Below are positions 15,815 through 25,805 of a stretch of 64,000 nucleotides of DNA, piece after piece; the stretch's first letter is position 1, and each line of letters begins with the position of its first letter. Origin of the DNA: Alphaproteobacteria bacterium (GTDB lineage Bacteria; Pseudomonadota; Alphaproteobacteria; Rhodospirillales; Rhodospirillaceae); contig QJZR01000014.1 of assembly GCA_003246625.1 (NCBI GenBank), positions 71,219-135,218 of the forward strand. Direction: 5' to 3'. The notes under the pieces were generated by a model. It saw only the letters and a list, made by a program, of their open reading frames with translations, was not told the DNA's origin and did not search any database. Position numbers and translations under genes: made by a program.

Positions 15815-17305
15815 ATGTCGGTACTGACACTCCCGCAGCTTGAAAGCCATCTGTGGGGAGCGGCAGACATTCTGCGCGGTTCCATCGATGCGGCGGACTA
15901 CAAGCACTACATTTTCGGCCTCTTGTTCTACAAGCGGCTGTGCGATGTGTGGGAGGAGGAGTTTGAAGAGCGTATGGCGACCTACCAGGACGCCAAGCTT
16001 GCGGCGCACCGCGATGAGCACCGCTTCCATATCCCCGAGGGGCATTTCTGGGGCGATGTGCGCAAGCACGCCACCAACATCGGTGAGCATCTGAACACCG
16101 CGTTCCACGCCATCGAAGATGCGAACGCCCGTCTGCGCGGCGTGTTTCAGGACGTGGACTTTAACAACAAGGAACGGTTCCCCGATGCAATGCTGGAGAA
16201 GCTGCTCCAGCATTTCGAGGCCTATCGCCTGCGCCGGACGGATGTGGAACCGGACATGCTGGGCAACGCCTACGAATATCTGATCAGCCAGTTTGCCGAT
16301 GATGCGGGCAAGAAGGGTGGCGAGTTCTACACCCCGAAAATGGTTGTGCGGTTGATCGTGGAGTGCCTGCGCCCCGAAGAGGGGATGAGCATCTACGATC
16401 CCACATGTGGCTCCGGCGGTATGTTGCTGGAGGCCGTTCATCACCTCGAAGATCAGGGGAAGAACCCGAAAACCCTGTCCCTGTTCGGCCAGGAAAAGAA
16501 CCTCAACACCTGGGCCATCGCCCAGATGAATCTTTTCCTCCACGACATCGACGATGCGCGGGTTGAGCGCGGCGACACGCTGCTTGATCCGAAGCATTTG
16601 GTCGGCAATGGCGTTCAGGCGATCCGCACCTTCGACCGGGTTCTGGCTAACCCCCCATTCTCATTGAAAAGCTGGGGGCATGAGGTCTGGAGCACCGGCG
16701 ACACGTTCGGCCGCGACAAATATGGGTGTCCGCCGAAATCCTACGGCGACTTGGCGTTCGTCCAGCACATGATCGCCAGCCTAAAGACCGACGGCATGTT
16801 GGGTGTGGTTCTTCCCCATGGCGTGCTGTTCCGTGGCGGAGCCGAAGGTCGAATTCGCGAAGGCATTCTGAAAGACGATCTGGTGGACGCCATCATCGGC
16901 TTGGCTCCGAACCTGTTTTATGGCGCGGGCATTCCGGCGTGTATTCTAATCTTGCGGAAATCCAAGCCTGCCGAGCGTAAGGGCAAGGTGTTGGTGATCA
17001 ACGGCGCGGAGCAGTTCGTCGAAGGCAAGGCGCAGAACCATCTTTCCGACGACAACCTGAAAACGCTGGCCGCAGCCTTTTACGGATACGCAGACATCGA
17101 GCGTCTTGCTCGCGTTGTGCCGGTGTCCGAGATCGAGGCTAACGATTTCAACCTGAACATCAGCCGCTACGTCCACCTGAACGACGAGGAGGAAGTCCTC
17201 GATGTCAGCGTTGAGGTCGAGAAGCTGATGGAACGTCAAACCCAGCGGGATGAAGCGGAAGCCAAGATGATGGGATTCCTGAAGGAGCTTGGCTATGTCG
17301 GTTGA
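15815..17305 (+). CDS. hsdM: Type I restriction-modification system methyltransferase subunit
   Basis: 496-residue N6-adenine methyltransferase subunit. An N-terminal HsdM helical domain (about 1-140) precedes the catalytic domain. [14 protein letters not shown] is the family entry motif, SAM-binding motif I is DPTCGSGGM (about residue 195) and catalytic motif IV is NPPF (about residue 279). Start ATG 15815 begins [10 protein letters not shown] and matches the family N-terminus. With two HsdM and one HsdS it forms the methylase; with HsdR the restriction complex. It overlaps hsdS by 11 bases and heads the defence operon. Composition is closer to the host chromosome than the AT-rich left end. 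Confidence 0.96.
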   Translation: MSVLTLPQLESHLWGAADILRGSIDAADYKHYIFGLLFYKRLCDVWEEEFEERMATYQDAKLAAHRDEHRFHIPEGHFWGDVRKHATNIGEHLNTAFHAIEDANARLRGVFQDVDFNNKERFPDAMLEKLLQHFEAYRLRRTDVEPDMLGNAYEYLISQFADDAGKKGGEFYTPKMVVRLIVECLRPEEGMSIYDPTCGSGGMLLEAVHHLEDQGKNPKTLSLFGQEKNLNTWAIAQMNLFLHDIDDARVERGDTLLDPKHLVGNGVQAIRTFDRVLANPPFSLKSWGHEVWSTGDTFGRDKYGCPPKSYGDLAFVQHMIASLKTDGMLGVVLPHGVLFRGGAEGRIREGILKDDLVDAIIGLAPNLFYGAGIPACILILRKSKPAERKGKVLVINGAEQFVEGKAQNHLSDDNLKTLAAAFYGYADIERLARVVPVSEIEANDFNLNISRYVHLNDEEEVLDVSVEVEKLMERQTQRDEAEAKMMGFLKELGYVG

Positions 17306-18452
17306 GATTCCGGAGGGTTGGGCGGGTGATACGGTAGCCAACCTCATTCAGAAGGTATCTGGCTCAATTGCCCGAAAACTAAAAACAAATGAATATCGTT
17401 CAGAGGGACGCATTCCCATTGTTGACCAGGGCGCAGATTTCATTTGTGGGTACACAGACGATGATTCCGCATTATGTCGCTCGCCATTGCCGCTGATTGT
17501 TTTTGGCGACCACACGAGATATTTGAAGTATATAGATTTTAACTTTGCTATTGGCGCTGATGGCACCCAATTGATTCGGCCTATCCCCGGAATAGATGTT
17601 AAATTCTTCTATTACGCTCTTTGCGGAATTGATTTGGAAAGCGAAGGGTATTCGCGGCATTTCCGGTATTTGAAAGAGAAGTCTGTTCTCCTCCCCCCTC
17701 TCTCAGAGCAACGTCGCATTGCGGAAATCCTGTCCAGCGTGGACGACGCCATCGCGGCAACCCAGGCGGTGATCGATCAGACCCGGACGGTGAAGCAAGG
17801 TGTGCTGAAACGTCTGCTCACCAAAGGCATCGGACACACCCGCTTCAAGCAGACCGAAATCGGCGAGATTCCGGAAGAGTGGGAGGTGAAGACGCTGGGG
17901 GAGGTTGGGCGCATCATCACGGGTAAAACTCCTTCAACGAAGGACCCGAGCCTTTGGGGGGGGGAGATACCATTCGTAACCCCCTCTGATCTGAATGAAT
18001 CGGTATATTGTGGGGCGGTGGGGCGGACGCTAACCGAGCTTGGGAGAAAAACAGGAAAAGTAATACCGGCTGGCGGGGTTCTGGTCACTTGCATAGCATC
18101 TATAGGGAAAATGGCCATTTCCGAACGTGATTGCCTGACAAACCAACAAATAAACGCAATCATCCCGAATTCGCAGGTCTGTTCGGAGTTTTTGTATTAT
18201 GCGATACTTCAGCGCCTGGACGTCCTTAAAAATTTAAGCGGCACAACCGCTGTTCCAATTATTAATAAATCAGTGTTCTCTGAATTTCCTGTTGCTTTGC
18301 CAAGGCCTCCTGAACAGAGCCAAATATCGGGCGCACTTTCAGGCATAGATTGTAAATTGGTGGCATCTGAGGCTGAAATATCCCAGCTTCAAGCATTAAA
18401 ACTTGCTCTCATGTCTGACCTGCTTACGGGTCGGACTCGGGTGGGGGCGTAA
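17295..18452 (+). CDS. hsdS: Type I restriction-modification system specificity subunit
   Basis: 385-residue DNA-recognition subunit. Two target-recognition domains alternate with two conserved helical spacers; the first spacer includes [16 protein letters not shown] and the second [16 protein letters not shown]. Spacing of these repeats sets the bipartite recognition sequence. ATG at 17295 is chosen because GGAG lies seven bases upstream. The recognition domains are noticeably more AT-rich than the spacers, as expected if they were exchanged by recombination. The target sequence cannot be predicted by eye. Confidence 0.95.
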   Translation: MSVEIPEGWAGDTVANLIQKVSGSIARKLKTNEYRSEGRIPIVDQGADFICGYTDDDSALCRSPLPLIVFGDHTRYLKYIDFNFAIGADGTQLIRPIPGIDVKFFYYALCGIDLESEGYSRHFRYLKEKSVLLPPLSEQRRIAEILSSVDDAIAATQAVIDQTRTVKQGVLKRLLTKGIGHTRFKQTEIGEIPEEWEVKTLGEVGRIITGKTPSTKDPSLWGGEIPFVTPSDLNESVYCGAVGRTLTELGRKTGKVIPAGGVLVTCIASIGKMAISERDCLTNQQINAIIPNSQVCSEFLYYAILQRLDVLKNLSGTTAVPIINKSVFSEFPVALPRPPEQSQISGALSGIDCKLVASEAEISQLQALKLALMSDLLTGRTRVGA

Positions 18453-18456
18453 TGCC

Positions 18457-19686
18457 ATGGCACGGCACCCGAACAGTCTTGAGGATTGTGAGGTGTCGTT
18501 GATCAAGGCGATGCTTCAGAGTGGCCGCTATCCTCATGACCAGGATGTTTTGGCGTATTTCACGCGCCCCTCACGGTCGGTCAATCATGCACGCATCTCG
18601 GAAATTAAGGATGCGATGTCGGGCGAGCCAATGTCCGCCGCTGCTCGAAAGTTCGCTGATCAGCCGGTTGCTACCGATGAGGAGGTAGAAAGATTCGTAA
18701 ACAGTTGGCCCTACATTGATCCTAAGACGGGCCTACACCTTGACGCAGAGGAACGGTTAGTCAAGGCCAGGGAGGCCATGTTATTCGCGGTTCAGGCCTT
18801 CAACAATCCAGCCTGCTACTTCAAGTCGGAAATCTTCATCGTCGCGTCATGCATCGCCTGGACCTACCTGCTGCATCACCACTACCACACCACGAACGTC
18901 GATTATGTTTACCGAGATGCAGCCGGAAACCCAATGATGACGCCTAATGGTGCCGTTCGGCATTACGATCTGCGCGAATGCCTCAGTATTGCCGCCTGTC
19001 CGCTGGACGATGGAACGGTGCGCAACCTCAAATTTCTTCTCGATATTCGCCATGAGATCGAGCACCAAAAAACCTCCCGAATTGACGCTGCTATCAGCGC
19101 AAAACTTCAGGCGTGTGTCCTGAACTTCAATCATCACTTGGTTTCTCTGTTCGGATGCCGCCACGGGTTGGATAGGGAGTTGTCCCTAGCCCTTCAGTTT
19201 TCGGGCATCAGCCCGGATCAGAAAAACGAGCTTATCCAGTTCGGAAGTCTTCCCGCCCACATTCAGTCCTTTAGTCGTGCCTTTGAGGAAGGCATGACCG
19301 ACGAGGAGTTCAATGATCCCCGCTATGCCTATCGCGTTGCCTTGGTGCAGAAGACTACTTCGAACAGGAATAAGGCGGACGAGGTCATCGAATTTGTGAA
19401 GGCAGGGTCGGAAGATGAAGAGAATATCAATCGCATATTAGTCAAGGAACGGGAGAAGCCGAAGTTCCGATTTACCGAAATTAGGGAGAGGATTCATCGG
19501 CTTGGCTTTACGAGGTTCAACCAAAGACACCATACTGAATTGTGGAAAGCGATGGATGCCAAAAGGCCGGGGAAGGGGTATGGGGTTGAGGTGGCTACAG
19601 CGTGGTATTGGTATGAAACGTGGCTCGACGTGGTGGTGAAGCATTGCGAGGAGAACGCCGCTCAATACCGACCGGAGGGGGCATGA
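18457..19686 (+). CDS. DUF3644-like protein with HEPN-type motif, in hsd operon
   Basis: 409 residues. The N-terminal half resembles DUF3644: KAREAMLFAVQAFNNP followed by an aromatic helix with AWTYLLHHHYH. At about residues 198-203 it has RHEIEH, an R-x4-H motif like the catalytic pair of HEPN ribonucleases. The C-terminal part (about 230-400) is not recognised. It lies between hsdS and hsdR and its stop overlaps the hsdR start by four bases, so it is translated as part of the restriction operon. A possible role is a toxin-like RNase that acts when restriction fails; that is inference. DUF3644 assignment is from memory of the family pattern. Confidence 0.75.
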   Translation: MARHPNSLEDCEVSLIKAMLQSGRYPHDQDVLAYFTRPSRSVNHARISEIKDAMSGEPMSAAARKFADQPVATDEEVERFVNSWPYIDPKTGLHLDAEERLVKAREAMLFAVQAFNNPACYFKSEIFIVASCIAWTYLLHHHYHTTNVDYVYRDAAGNPMMTPNGAVRHYDLRECLSIAACPLDDGTVRNLKFLLDIRHEIEHQKTSRIDAAISAKLQACVLNFNHHLVSLFGCRHGLDRELSLALQFSGISPDQKNELIQFGSLPAHIQSFSRAFEEGMTDEEFNDPRYAYRVALVQKTTSNRNKADEVIEFVKAGSEDEENINRILVKEREKPKFRFTEIRERIHRLGFTRFNQRHHTELWKAMDAKRPGKGYGVEVATAWYWYETWLDVVVKHCEENAAQYRPEGA

Positions 19687-22600
19687 CCACTGGAACCAAG
19701 GGAAGCGAATGGACGCTGGCGGAAAAGCCGACCATCGATTGCCTGAAAGGGATTGGATACGGCTTCATCCCCGCCGCCGATCATTCTTCCCTGCGCGATA
19801 GTGATAACCTCGTCCTGTTTCGCCCGATCCTGATCGACGCCCTGCGCCGGATCAACGGCATCAGCGAGGCGGATGCGCGGGCGGCCTATGTGGAACTGCT
19901 GGCGAAGGACGATAACGAGGAATGGCTCGGCATCCTGCGCGGCAACTACAGCCGCACGGTGGCGGGCCAAGCCACCAAGCAAACTCTCCGCGTCATCGAT
20001 TTCCAGAACCCCGCCAACAACGTCTTCTCCTGCACCAACCAGCTTTATGTGAAGGCGGAGAAATCCCGGATTCCGGACGTGGTGGTCTACGTCAACGGCA
20101 TTCCGCTGGTGGTGATCGAGTGCAAATCGCCGCTGAACGGCAAGGACAAGAGCGGTGAGGCGTTCGACCAGATACGCCAGTATGAGCGGGATATCCCCCG
20201 GCTGTTTTTCTCCAACCTGTTCAACATCGTTAGCGATGGGACCAACTGCCTGTATGGCGCGACGGGCAGTCCCTCGAAATTCTATGGCACGTGGCGCGAC
20301 CCGTCTCCCCGCGAGGCCGACGAATTTGGCGACGAGCTTTCAAAAGGCCTGTGGTGCCTGCTGGACCCGGCGCGTCTGCTCGATCTGATCGCCCATTTCG
20401 TGGTGTTCGAGGCCACGGACACCGGCAAGATCAAGAAGGTCTGCCGGTATCAGCAGTTCCGCGCGGTCAACAAGATCGTGAACCGTGTGATCGAGGGAAA
20501 GCACCGGCGTGGCTTGATCTGGCACACCCAGGGGTCGGGAAAATCCCTGACCATGGTGTTCGCGGCGCTGAAGTTGAAAACTCACCTGACGGTGAGCCAT
20601 CCGGCGCTGACCAACCCGAATGTCCTGGTGCTGACCGACCGCATCGACCTAGATGACCAGATTAGCGGCACGTTTCAGGCCTGCGGCCTTCCCAATCCCT
20701 CTCAGGTCGAAAGCGTCGGCGAACTGCGGTCGATCATCGGCAAGGGCTTGAACGGGCTGACCGTGCTTTCCACCATCTTCAAGTTCGCCGGATCGGAGCG
20801 AGCCATTCCCGATTCAGGTTCATGGATCGTGATGGTGGACGAATGCCATCGCACCCAGGAAAAGGACCTTGGCGCATACCTTCGCGCCACTCTGCCGGAA
20901 GCCCGGTTCTTCGGGTTCACCGGAACGCCGGTGAAGAAGGACGACAAGGACACCTACGCCAACTTCGGCGTCGAAGGCGAAGGCTACCTGGACAAATACG
21001 GGATCGACGACGCGGTTGCCGATGGGGCGACGGTGCCGATCCACTACACCGGGCGAAAGACCGACTGGCATATCGAGGCGGACAAGATCGACATCCTGTT
21101 CGACAACTGGTTTGCCGACCTGCCCGACGACAAGCTGGAAGAACTGAAGAAGCGTGGCGTTTCCATCGCCGATCTGGTCAAACACCCGAAGCGGGTTGCG
21201 CTGATTGCATTCGACATCTGGACCCACTTCAAAGCCTACGCGATGCCAGATGGCTTCAAGGCGCAGATCGTGGCTTTCGACCGAGAAGCGGTGGTCCTCT
21301 ACAAGCAGGCCTTGGACGCCGTCATCGTGGATGACCTGATCAAACAGGGGGTTCCGGCGGCAGACGCCTGTGCACAAGCCGCCGCGATGTCGGCCTGCGT
21401 CTACTCGAAATCCCAGGAAGACGACAAACCCAGCGAGGACCCGCAAACCGAGGCCGTCCGAGCGCAATTGCGGAAGCATTATCTGGATTACGACGGCGAA
21501 AAGGCCGCCAAGGACGCCTTCGACAAACGCGGTCAACCGCCGCACTTCCTGATCGTGTGCGACAAACTGCTGACCGGTTTCGACGCCCCCGCCGAATGCG
21601 TGATGTATCTCGACAAGCCACTGAAGGAACACACGCTGTTGCAGGCCATCGCGCGGACCAATCGCGTCGCCAGCGGCAAACGCAATGGCTTGATCGTCGA
21701 TTACATCGGCGTGTCGCGCCACCTGGATGAAGCGTTGTCGTCTTACCGCGCCGACGATGTGCAGAACGCCATGCGCGACCTCGACGATCTGCGCAGCCAG
21801 CTACGCGCCGCCCATGCCGCCGTGATGAAAATGGCTAAGGGAGTGAAACGTGGCACCGGCGATTTGAAGGGGGAATACGATGCCCTCGTCAAAGTACTCG
21901 GCACCGAGGACCATTGGTTCGAATTCCGCAGCTTGGCGCGGCAATTCATCGCGGCTTACGAGACCTTATCCCCCGATACCTCGGTGCTGGAGTTCACCGA
22001 CGACCTGAAATGGGTCGCGAATTTCCTGCGCTACGGCACTCAGGTGTTCGAGAAGAAGGAAGCCTTCGATCAGCGGGAATACAGCCGCAAAATCCGGGAA
22101 ATGCTGGAAGCGCACCTGGATGCCACCGGCTTGAGCATTACGGTGAAGCTGCGACACATCACTGACCCGGAGTTCTGGGAAGATTTCGACCCGGATGAGA
22201 AAACCGAGACCGACCTGAAAACGGCGGCGATCCGCAAAACTACCGAACTCCGGAAAATCACCTACGAGAAGATCGCCGATAACCCGCACCAGTACGGCAA
22301 ATTCTCCGAACGGCTGAAGGAATTGCTGCGGAAACTCGACGATGCACAGATTTCCTGGGCCGAGAAGCTGAAGGCCGCCGAGGAACTGGCAAAGGACCTT
22401 CAAGCCGAGGACACCGCGCACGAAGGCACCGGCCTTTCCCAGAACGCATTCGGCATTCTTTCCGTGCTGCACGCGTTCCAGCCCCAGCACGATGGAGAAG
22501 ACCTGGAAAGCTTGGCGGCGGCCATAGAGAATCTCTACGCCGAGAATGAGACCGCGCCGTTGCTCTGGCAGGAGAAGGGGGAACTGCGGAAAGGCCTGCG

Positions 22601-22703
22601 CCAGGAAGTGCGAAAGCTTTCCCATGGCTTGGGGTTCAGCGACGTGATCGCCCTTTCGGAGCAGGTTGAGGAATTTGCCCTGAAGCACATGGCCAAGGTC
22701 TGA
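19683..22703 (+). CDS. hsdR: Type I restriction endonuclease subunit R
   Basis: 1006-residue motor and nuclease subunit. The N-terminal PD-(D/E)xK nuclease shows IPDVVVYVNG and the catalytic ECK (E146, K148). The superfamily 2 translocase follows: Walker A TQGSGKS (K287), DECH box (386-389), GFTGTPV, and motif VI QAIARTNR. The C-terminal third is helical and would bind the methylase core. ATG 19683 overlaps the preceding stop as ATGA and has GGAGG upstream. The system should cut unmethylated foreign DNA. Confidence 0.96.
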   Translation: MTTGTKGSEWTLAEKPTIDCLKGIGYGFIPAADHSSLRDSDNLVLFRPILIDALRRINGISEADARAAYVELLAKDDNEEWLGILRGNYSRTVAGQATKQTLRVIDFQNPANNVFSCTNQLYVKAEKSRIPDVVVYVNGIPLVVIECKSPLNGKDKSGEAFDQIRQYERDIPRLFFSNLFNIVSDGTNCLYGATGSPSKFYGTWRDPSPREADEFGDELSKGLWCLLDPARLLDLIAHFVVFEATDTGKIKKVCRYQQFRAVNKIVNRVIEGKHRRGLIWHTQGSGKSLTMVFAALKLKTHLTVSHPALTNPNVLVLTDRIDLDDQISGTFQACGLPNPSQVESVGELRSIIGKGLNGLTVLSTIFKFAGSERAIPDSGSWIVMVDECHRTQEKDLGAYLRATLPEARFFGFTGTPVKKDDKDTYANFGVEGEGYLDKYGIDDAVADGATVPIHYTGRKTDWHIEADKIDILFDNWFADLPDDKLEELKKRGVSIADLVKHPKRVALIAFDIWTHFKAYAMPDGFKAQIVAFDREAVVLYKQALDAVIVDDLIKQGVPAADACAQAAAMSACVYSKSQEDDKPSEDPQTEAVRAQLRKHYLDYDGEKAAKDAFDKRGQPPHFLIVCDKLLTGFDAPAECVMYLDKPLKEHTLLQAIARTNRVASGKRNGLIVDYIGVSRHLDEALSSYRADDVQNAMRDLDDLRSQLRAAHAAVMKMAKGVKRGTGDLKGEYDALVKVLGTEDHWFEFRSLARQFIAAYETLSPDTSVLEFTDDLKWVANFLRYGTQVFEKKEAFDQREYSRKIREMLEAHLDATGLSITVKLRHITDPEFWEDFDPDEKTETDLKTAAIRKTTELRKITYEKIADNPHQYGKFSERLKELLRKLDDAQISWAEKLKAAEELAKDLQAEDTAHEGTGLSQNAFGILSVLHAFQPQHDGEDLESLAAAIENLYAENETAPLLWQEKGELRKGLRQEVRKLSHGLGFSDVIALSEQVEEFALKHMAKV

Positions 22704-22706
22704 ACC

Positions 22707-23459
22707 ATGCCGGTGCTCACGGTCGGCGACACCGAAATTCCCTACGTGTTGAAGCGATCCCCCGTGGCGCGGCGGGCGAGGATCACGGTCATGCCCGATG
22801 AGGTCGAAGTCGTGGTTCCGGAATTGGCGACGGATGAGCAGATCGCTCGGGCGCTGCATCGCAAACGGGCCTGGATATTCGAGCAAACCCGCGCAGTTCA
22901 GGCGAAAGCGGCCAAGGGCCACGTCATTCATCGCTTTGCGACTGGGGCGAAGATTCCGTACCGGGGCCGGTTGATGAAACTCACGGTGGTTCCCGGTGAT
23001 GATGCCTTGGTCGGCATCACCTACCGGAATGGGTTCCTGATCGAATATCCCCAGGCCGCTTCCCCCGCATCACGGGATGCCCTGATCGAAAGCGCATTGC
23101 GTCTGTGGTTGATGAAGCGGGTGCGGGAGGATGTCGGCGAGTTCGCCCGGCGCTATGCCGGTGACGGACTGAAGCCGAAGAGCATCCTGGTGAAAAACCA
23201 AAAGCACCTGTGGGGAAGCTGCGGCCAAGACCGCGTGGTCAACCTCAATTGGAAACTGGTGTTCGCCCCAAAGGCGGTGCTGGAATACGCGGTTGTCCAC
23301 GAACTTTGTCACCTCAAACACCGAAACCATGACGATGCGTTTTGGCAGTTGGTTGGATGTCATGTCCCCGATTGGCGTGAGCGCAAGCTTTGGCTGGAGC
23401 GCAATGAACATCTGCTGGGGTTTGAGAAGGTGGAAACCGTGATCGACCGAATTGGGTGA
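22707..23459 (+). CDS. YgjP/SprT-like metallopeptidase (DUF45, M48-type HExxH)
   Basis: 250 residues. The zinc motif HELCH is at residues 198-202, with further histidines at 205 and 208. The upstream KNQKHLWGSCGQDRVVNLNW matches the family pattern. This family is often encoded next to type I hsdR genes. It starts three bases after the hsdR stop, so co-translation is likely. Its role in restriction is not established; it may process a partner protein. Cytoplasmic, no signal peptide. Confidence 0.88.
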   Translation: MPVLTVGDTEIPYVLKRSPVARRARITVMPDEVEVVVPELATDEQIARALHRKRAWIFEQTRAVQAKAAKGHVIHRFATGAKIPYRGRLMKLTVVPGDDALVGITYRNGFLIEYPQAASPASRDALIESALRLWLMKRVREDVGEFARRYAGDGLKPKSILVKNQKHLWGSCGQDRVVNLNWKLVFAPKAVLEYAVVHELCHLKHRNHDDAFWQLVGCHVPDWRERKLWLERNEHLLGFEKVETVIDRIG

Positions 23460-23508
23460 GAGCATCCACTGGATGCAGCGAAGCCGGAAGTCCGTAGGGG
23501 GAACAAGA

Positions 23509-24444
23509 ATGCCAATACCAGATTATCAGTCGCTGATGTTGCCGCTGCTGCGCCTTGCGGCCCAAGGCGAAACGCGGGTTCCTGACGTGGAAAAGCCTCT
23601 GGCGGATATGTTCGGACTGACCGAGGAAGAACGGGACACGTTCTTGGCCAGTGGGCGGCAGAAAGTTCTGCATAACCGCATCCACTGGGCCAAGTTCTAC
23701 ATGTCCAAGGCCGGTCTGATCGACGCGCCTCGGCGCGGGCGTTTCATTGCCAGCGAGCAAGGGCAGGCGCTGTTGGCGACAAACCCGGAGCGGATCGACA
23801 ACGCCTTGTTGATGGAGTACGCGTCGTTCAAGGAATTCTATCGCGGCGGAAACCATGCCGACACTGGCGATGCTCCGACGGAACCGACACCCGTGAAAAC
23901 GGCGGAGAGCGCGGCCACGCCGGATGATCGTATCGACGCCGCCGCCAAGGAAATCCAGACGGCACTAGCCGACGATGTGTTGACCCGCACCTTGCAGAAC
24001 TCGCCCTGGTTCTTTGAAAAGGTGGTGGTCGATCTGCTGCTCAAGATGGGCTATGGCGGATCATTCCAGGATGCCAAGGCGAGCCTCACGCCGCGCACCG
24101 GCGATGGCGGCATTGACGGCGTGATCAATGAGGACCGATTGGGGTTGGACCGCGTGTATGTACAGGCGAAGCGTTATGCGCCGGACATTACGGTTGGACG
24201 GCCAGAAATCCAGAAGTTCGTTGGCAGCCTTGTCGGCGAAGGGGCGACCAAGGGTGTGTTCGTCACCACCTCGTCTTTCGCTCGCGGTGCGGAAGAATAC
24301 GCCCGCCACATTCCCCAGCGTGTGATCCTCATCGACGGGAAGCGCCTGACCGCTCTGATGATCGAGCACAACATCGGTGTAAAAACCCACCGAGTGATCG
24401 AGATCAAGCGCATCGACGAGGACTATTATACTGAAGATGACTAA
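23509..24444 (+). CDS. mrr: Mrr-type restriction endonuclease
   Basis: 311 residues. The N-terminal winged-helix Mrr_N domain (about 1-95, including VLHNRIHWAKFYMSKAGLI) is joined by a low-complexity linker to an Mrr catalytic domain (about 160-300). Catalytic residues are in TGDGGIDGV (D199, D203) and VQAKRY (Q219, K221). Mrr proteins cut DNA carrying certain methylated bases and are classed as type IV restriction. It is last in the hsd operon. The start beginning MPIPDYQSL follows GGGGGA at a suitable distance. Its compatibility with adenine methylation by HsdM implies a different target. Confidence 0.92.
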   Translation: MPIPDYQSLMLPLLRLAAQGETRVPDVEKPLADMFGLTEEERDTFLASGRQKVLHNRIHWAKFYMSKAGLIDAPRRGRFIASEQGQALLATNPERIDNALLMEYASFKEFYRGGNHADTGDAPTEPTPVKTAESAATPDDRIDAAAKEIQTALADDVLTRTLQNSPWFFEKVVVDLLLKMGYGGSFQDAKASLTPRTGDGGIDGVINEDRLGLDRVYVQAKRYAPDITVGRPEIQKFVGSLVGEGATKGVFVTTSSFARGAEEYARHIPQRVILIDGKRLTALMIEHNIGVKTHRVIEIKRIDEDYYTEDD

Positions 24445-24473
24445 CTCATCGTGGGGCAGCGATAGTGGTCATC

Positions 24474-25256
24474 TCACATCACCCCTAAAATCCATCCCTC
24501 GACCTCGGCGATACCGCGCTCCGGCAAGGACAACGGTGGCGCGAGAAACTCAGGCAGCGTCCCGTCCCGGTCAACGCGGTGCATCCACGCGGCAATACTG
24601 AAAGCATCGTGCTGGTCAGGTGTTCGATCCTGTCGCGGAAAGCCCCGGCTCCACATTGATGGGTAGACCTCTGCGATAGCAGACTTACCGGCCAGAACTT
24701 CCCATCCATCAAACGGCCAGAAGTGCACGCGGCCCCCAAGTTGCTGGCGGATGAATCTCAGCCACGGGATTCCTGAGTGGGTGGATTTTGCGACCGTGCC
24801 CTGGACATCGAAGTGGAAGACCGACTTGGCTCCACCGGCGCGTTCTTCGGTGAGCCGACGCCAACGAGCATTCCCCATTCGAGCGGCACCATTTCCGACT
24901 TTCCCGTCCCGAACGAAATCGACGTAAACGAAGTCTTCGTCCGTCGGCCAATGCGCTTGAAAGTCATCCAGGAATTTTGGCCAGTTTGGCTCCAGCCAGT
25001 GGACCTCAAAATATCGAAGGGGGAACGAGAAGCCGTGGTCGATACCGACCAAGGTGGGCACATCCTCAGCGAGTAGCTCGATGAGCCAGTGAGCAAGGCC
25101 GTTCCGAGTCCAATATTTCTTCGGGCTAGGAGGTGGCAAAATCTCTACCGGGGGAGCACCGGGTGTCGCCTGATAAACCCGCAAGCCTTTCAAACTTGAG
25201 GTCGGGGTCTCAGCGCCGGAGTAGTCGATGCCGATATAGCGGGCGAATGCGGGCAT
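24474..25256 (-). CDS. DUF429-like RNase H-fold protein
   Basis: 260 residues. YIGIDYSGA at the N-terminus, VGIDHGFSFP in the middle, and AEVYPSMW followed by DQHDAFSIAAWM near the C-terminus fit the DUF429 pattern, an RNase H-like fold with conserved acidic residues. Biochemical function of the family is not established. ATG at 25256 gives the canonical N-terminus, though without a strong ribosome site; an in-frame TTG at 25331 overlapping the upstream gene is possible. Convergent with mrr and probably co-transcribed with the 139-residue gene before it. Confidence 0.7.
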   Translation of the reverse strand: MPAFARYIGIDYSGAETPTSSLKGLRVYQATPGAPPVEILPPPSPKKYWTRNGLAHWLIELLAEDVPTLVGIDHGFSFPLRYFEVHWLEPNWPKFLDDFQAHWPTDEDFVYVDFVRDGKVGNGAARMGNARWRRLTEERAGGAKSVFHFDVQGTVAKSTHSGIPWLRFIRQQLGGRVHFWPFDGWEVLAGKSAIAEVYPSMWSRGFPRQDRTPDQHDAFSIAAWMHRVDRDGTLPEFLAPPLSLPERGIAEVEGWILGVM

Positions 25257-25323
25257 GATCTGGGTTCCGGTGTGTGGCTTCAGTCCGGAAGTGTATCCGA
25301 TACGATAAGTGTGGATTGGAGAA

Positions 25324-25743
25324 TCACACAAACATCAGGAAATTTTCCAGCGCCATAACCCCGCGTCGCCGAAACGTTAGGTTCAGCGCCCAGTCAGCCT
25401 GATCGCGGCGGATTAGCCAGACTTTATTCCCCTGATCAATTCGTGCAACGTCCGAGCACCACTTCGGTGCACGATGAGCGCCGCCGTGGGTTGGGTGATT
25501 AAACACCTCGACCAATCTTTCGATGATGCCCGCTTTGAATGCCCGAAGCCGGGGATCATCTCCGACCGGGTCTGGAACCTCTGCTAACGCCGATCCCGAC
25601 AAGCGCCACGCTTGCACGCGATCCAGCGCACGAATCAGCGGATCGAGTGGCGCGTCGTCATCTTCGACGCCCTCTGAAAATTCCAAGAGATCGCGGGCAA
25701 TTTGGTCAATGGCTAGTGTGGCAGGCGTCAGGTCTTCCTCCAT
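25324..25743 (-). CDS. Hypothetical protein (island)
   Basis: 139 residues, acidic N-terminal half and basic C-terminal half. The C-terminal part, ending WALNLTFRRRGVMALENFLMF, is beta/alpha-like but unrecognised. ATG at 25743 is used; the frame extends upstream to a TTG. It lies upstream of the DUF429-like gene in the same direction and shares a divergent intergenic region with the 110-residue gene. No ribosome site is obvious, so the start is uncertain. Confidence 0.55.
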   Translation of the reverse strand: MEEDLTPATLAIDQIARDLLEFSEGVEDDDAPLDPLIRALDRVQAWRLSGSALAEVPDPVGDDPRLRAFKAGIIERLVEVFNHPTHGGAHRAPKWCSDVARIDQGNKVWLIRRDQADWALNLTFRRRGVMALENFLMFV

Positions 25744-25771
25744 CACGCAGCGCAACTGCTATCGCAGATGT

Positions 25772-25782
25772 GATAAATACCT
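25772..25782. promoter_or_regulatory. GATAAATACCT element, second copy
   Basis: Identical 11-mer to 14859-14869. Here too it sits in a divergent intergenic region, 24 bp before the ATG of the 110-residue gene and 29 bp before that of the 139-residue gene. Read on the minus strand it is AGGTATTTATC, which could also contain a -10 hexamer. Confidence 0.4.
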
Positions 25783-25805
25783 TCATCAAACTCCGGAGGT
25801 AAGTC

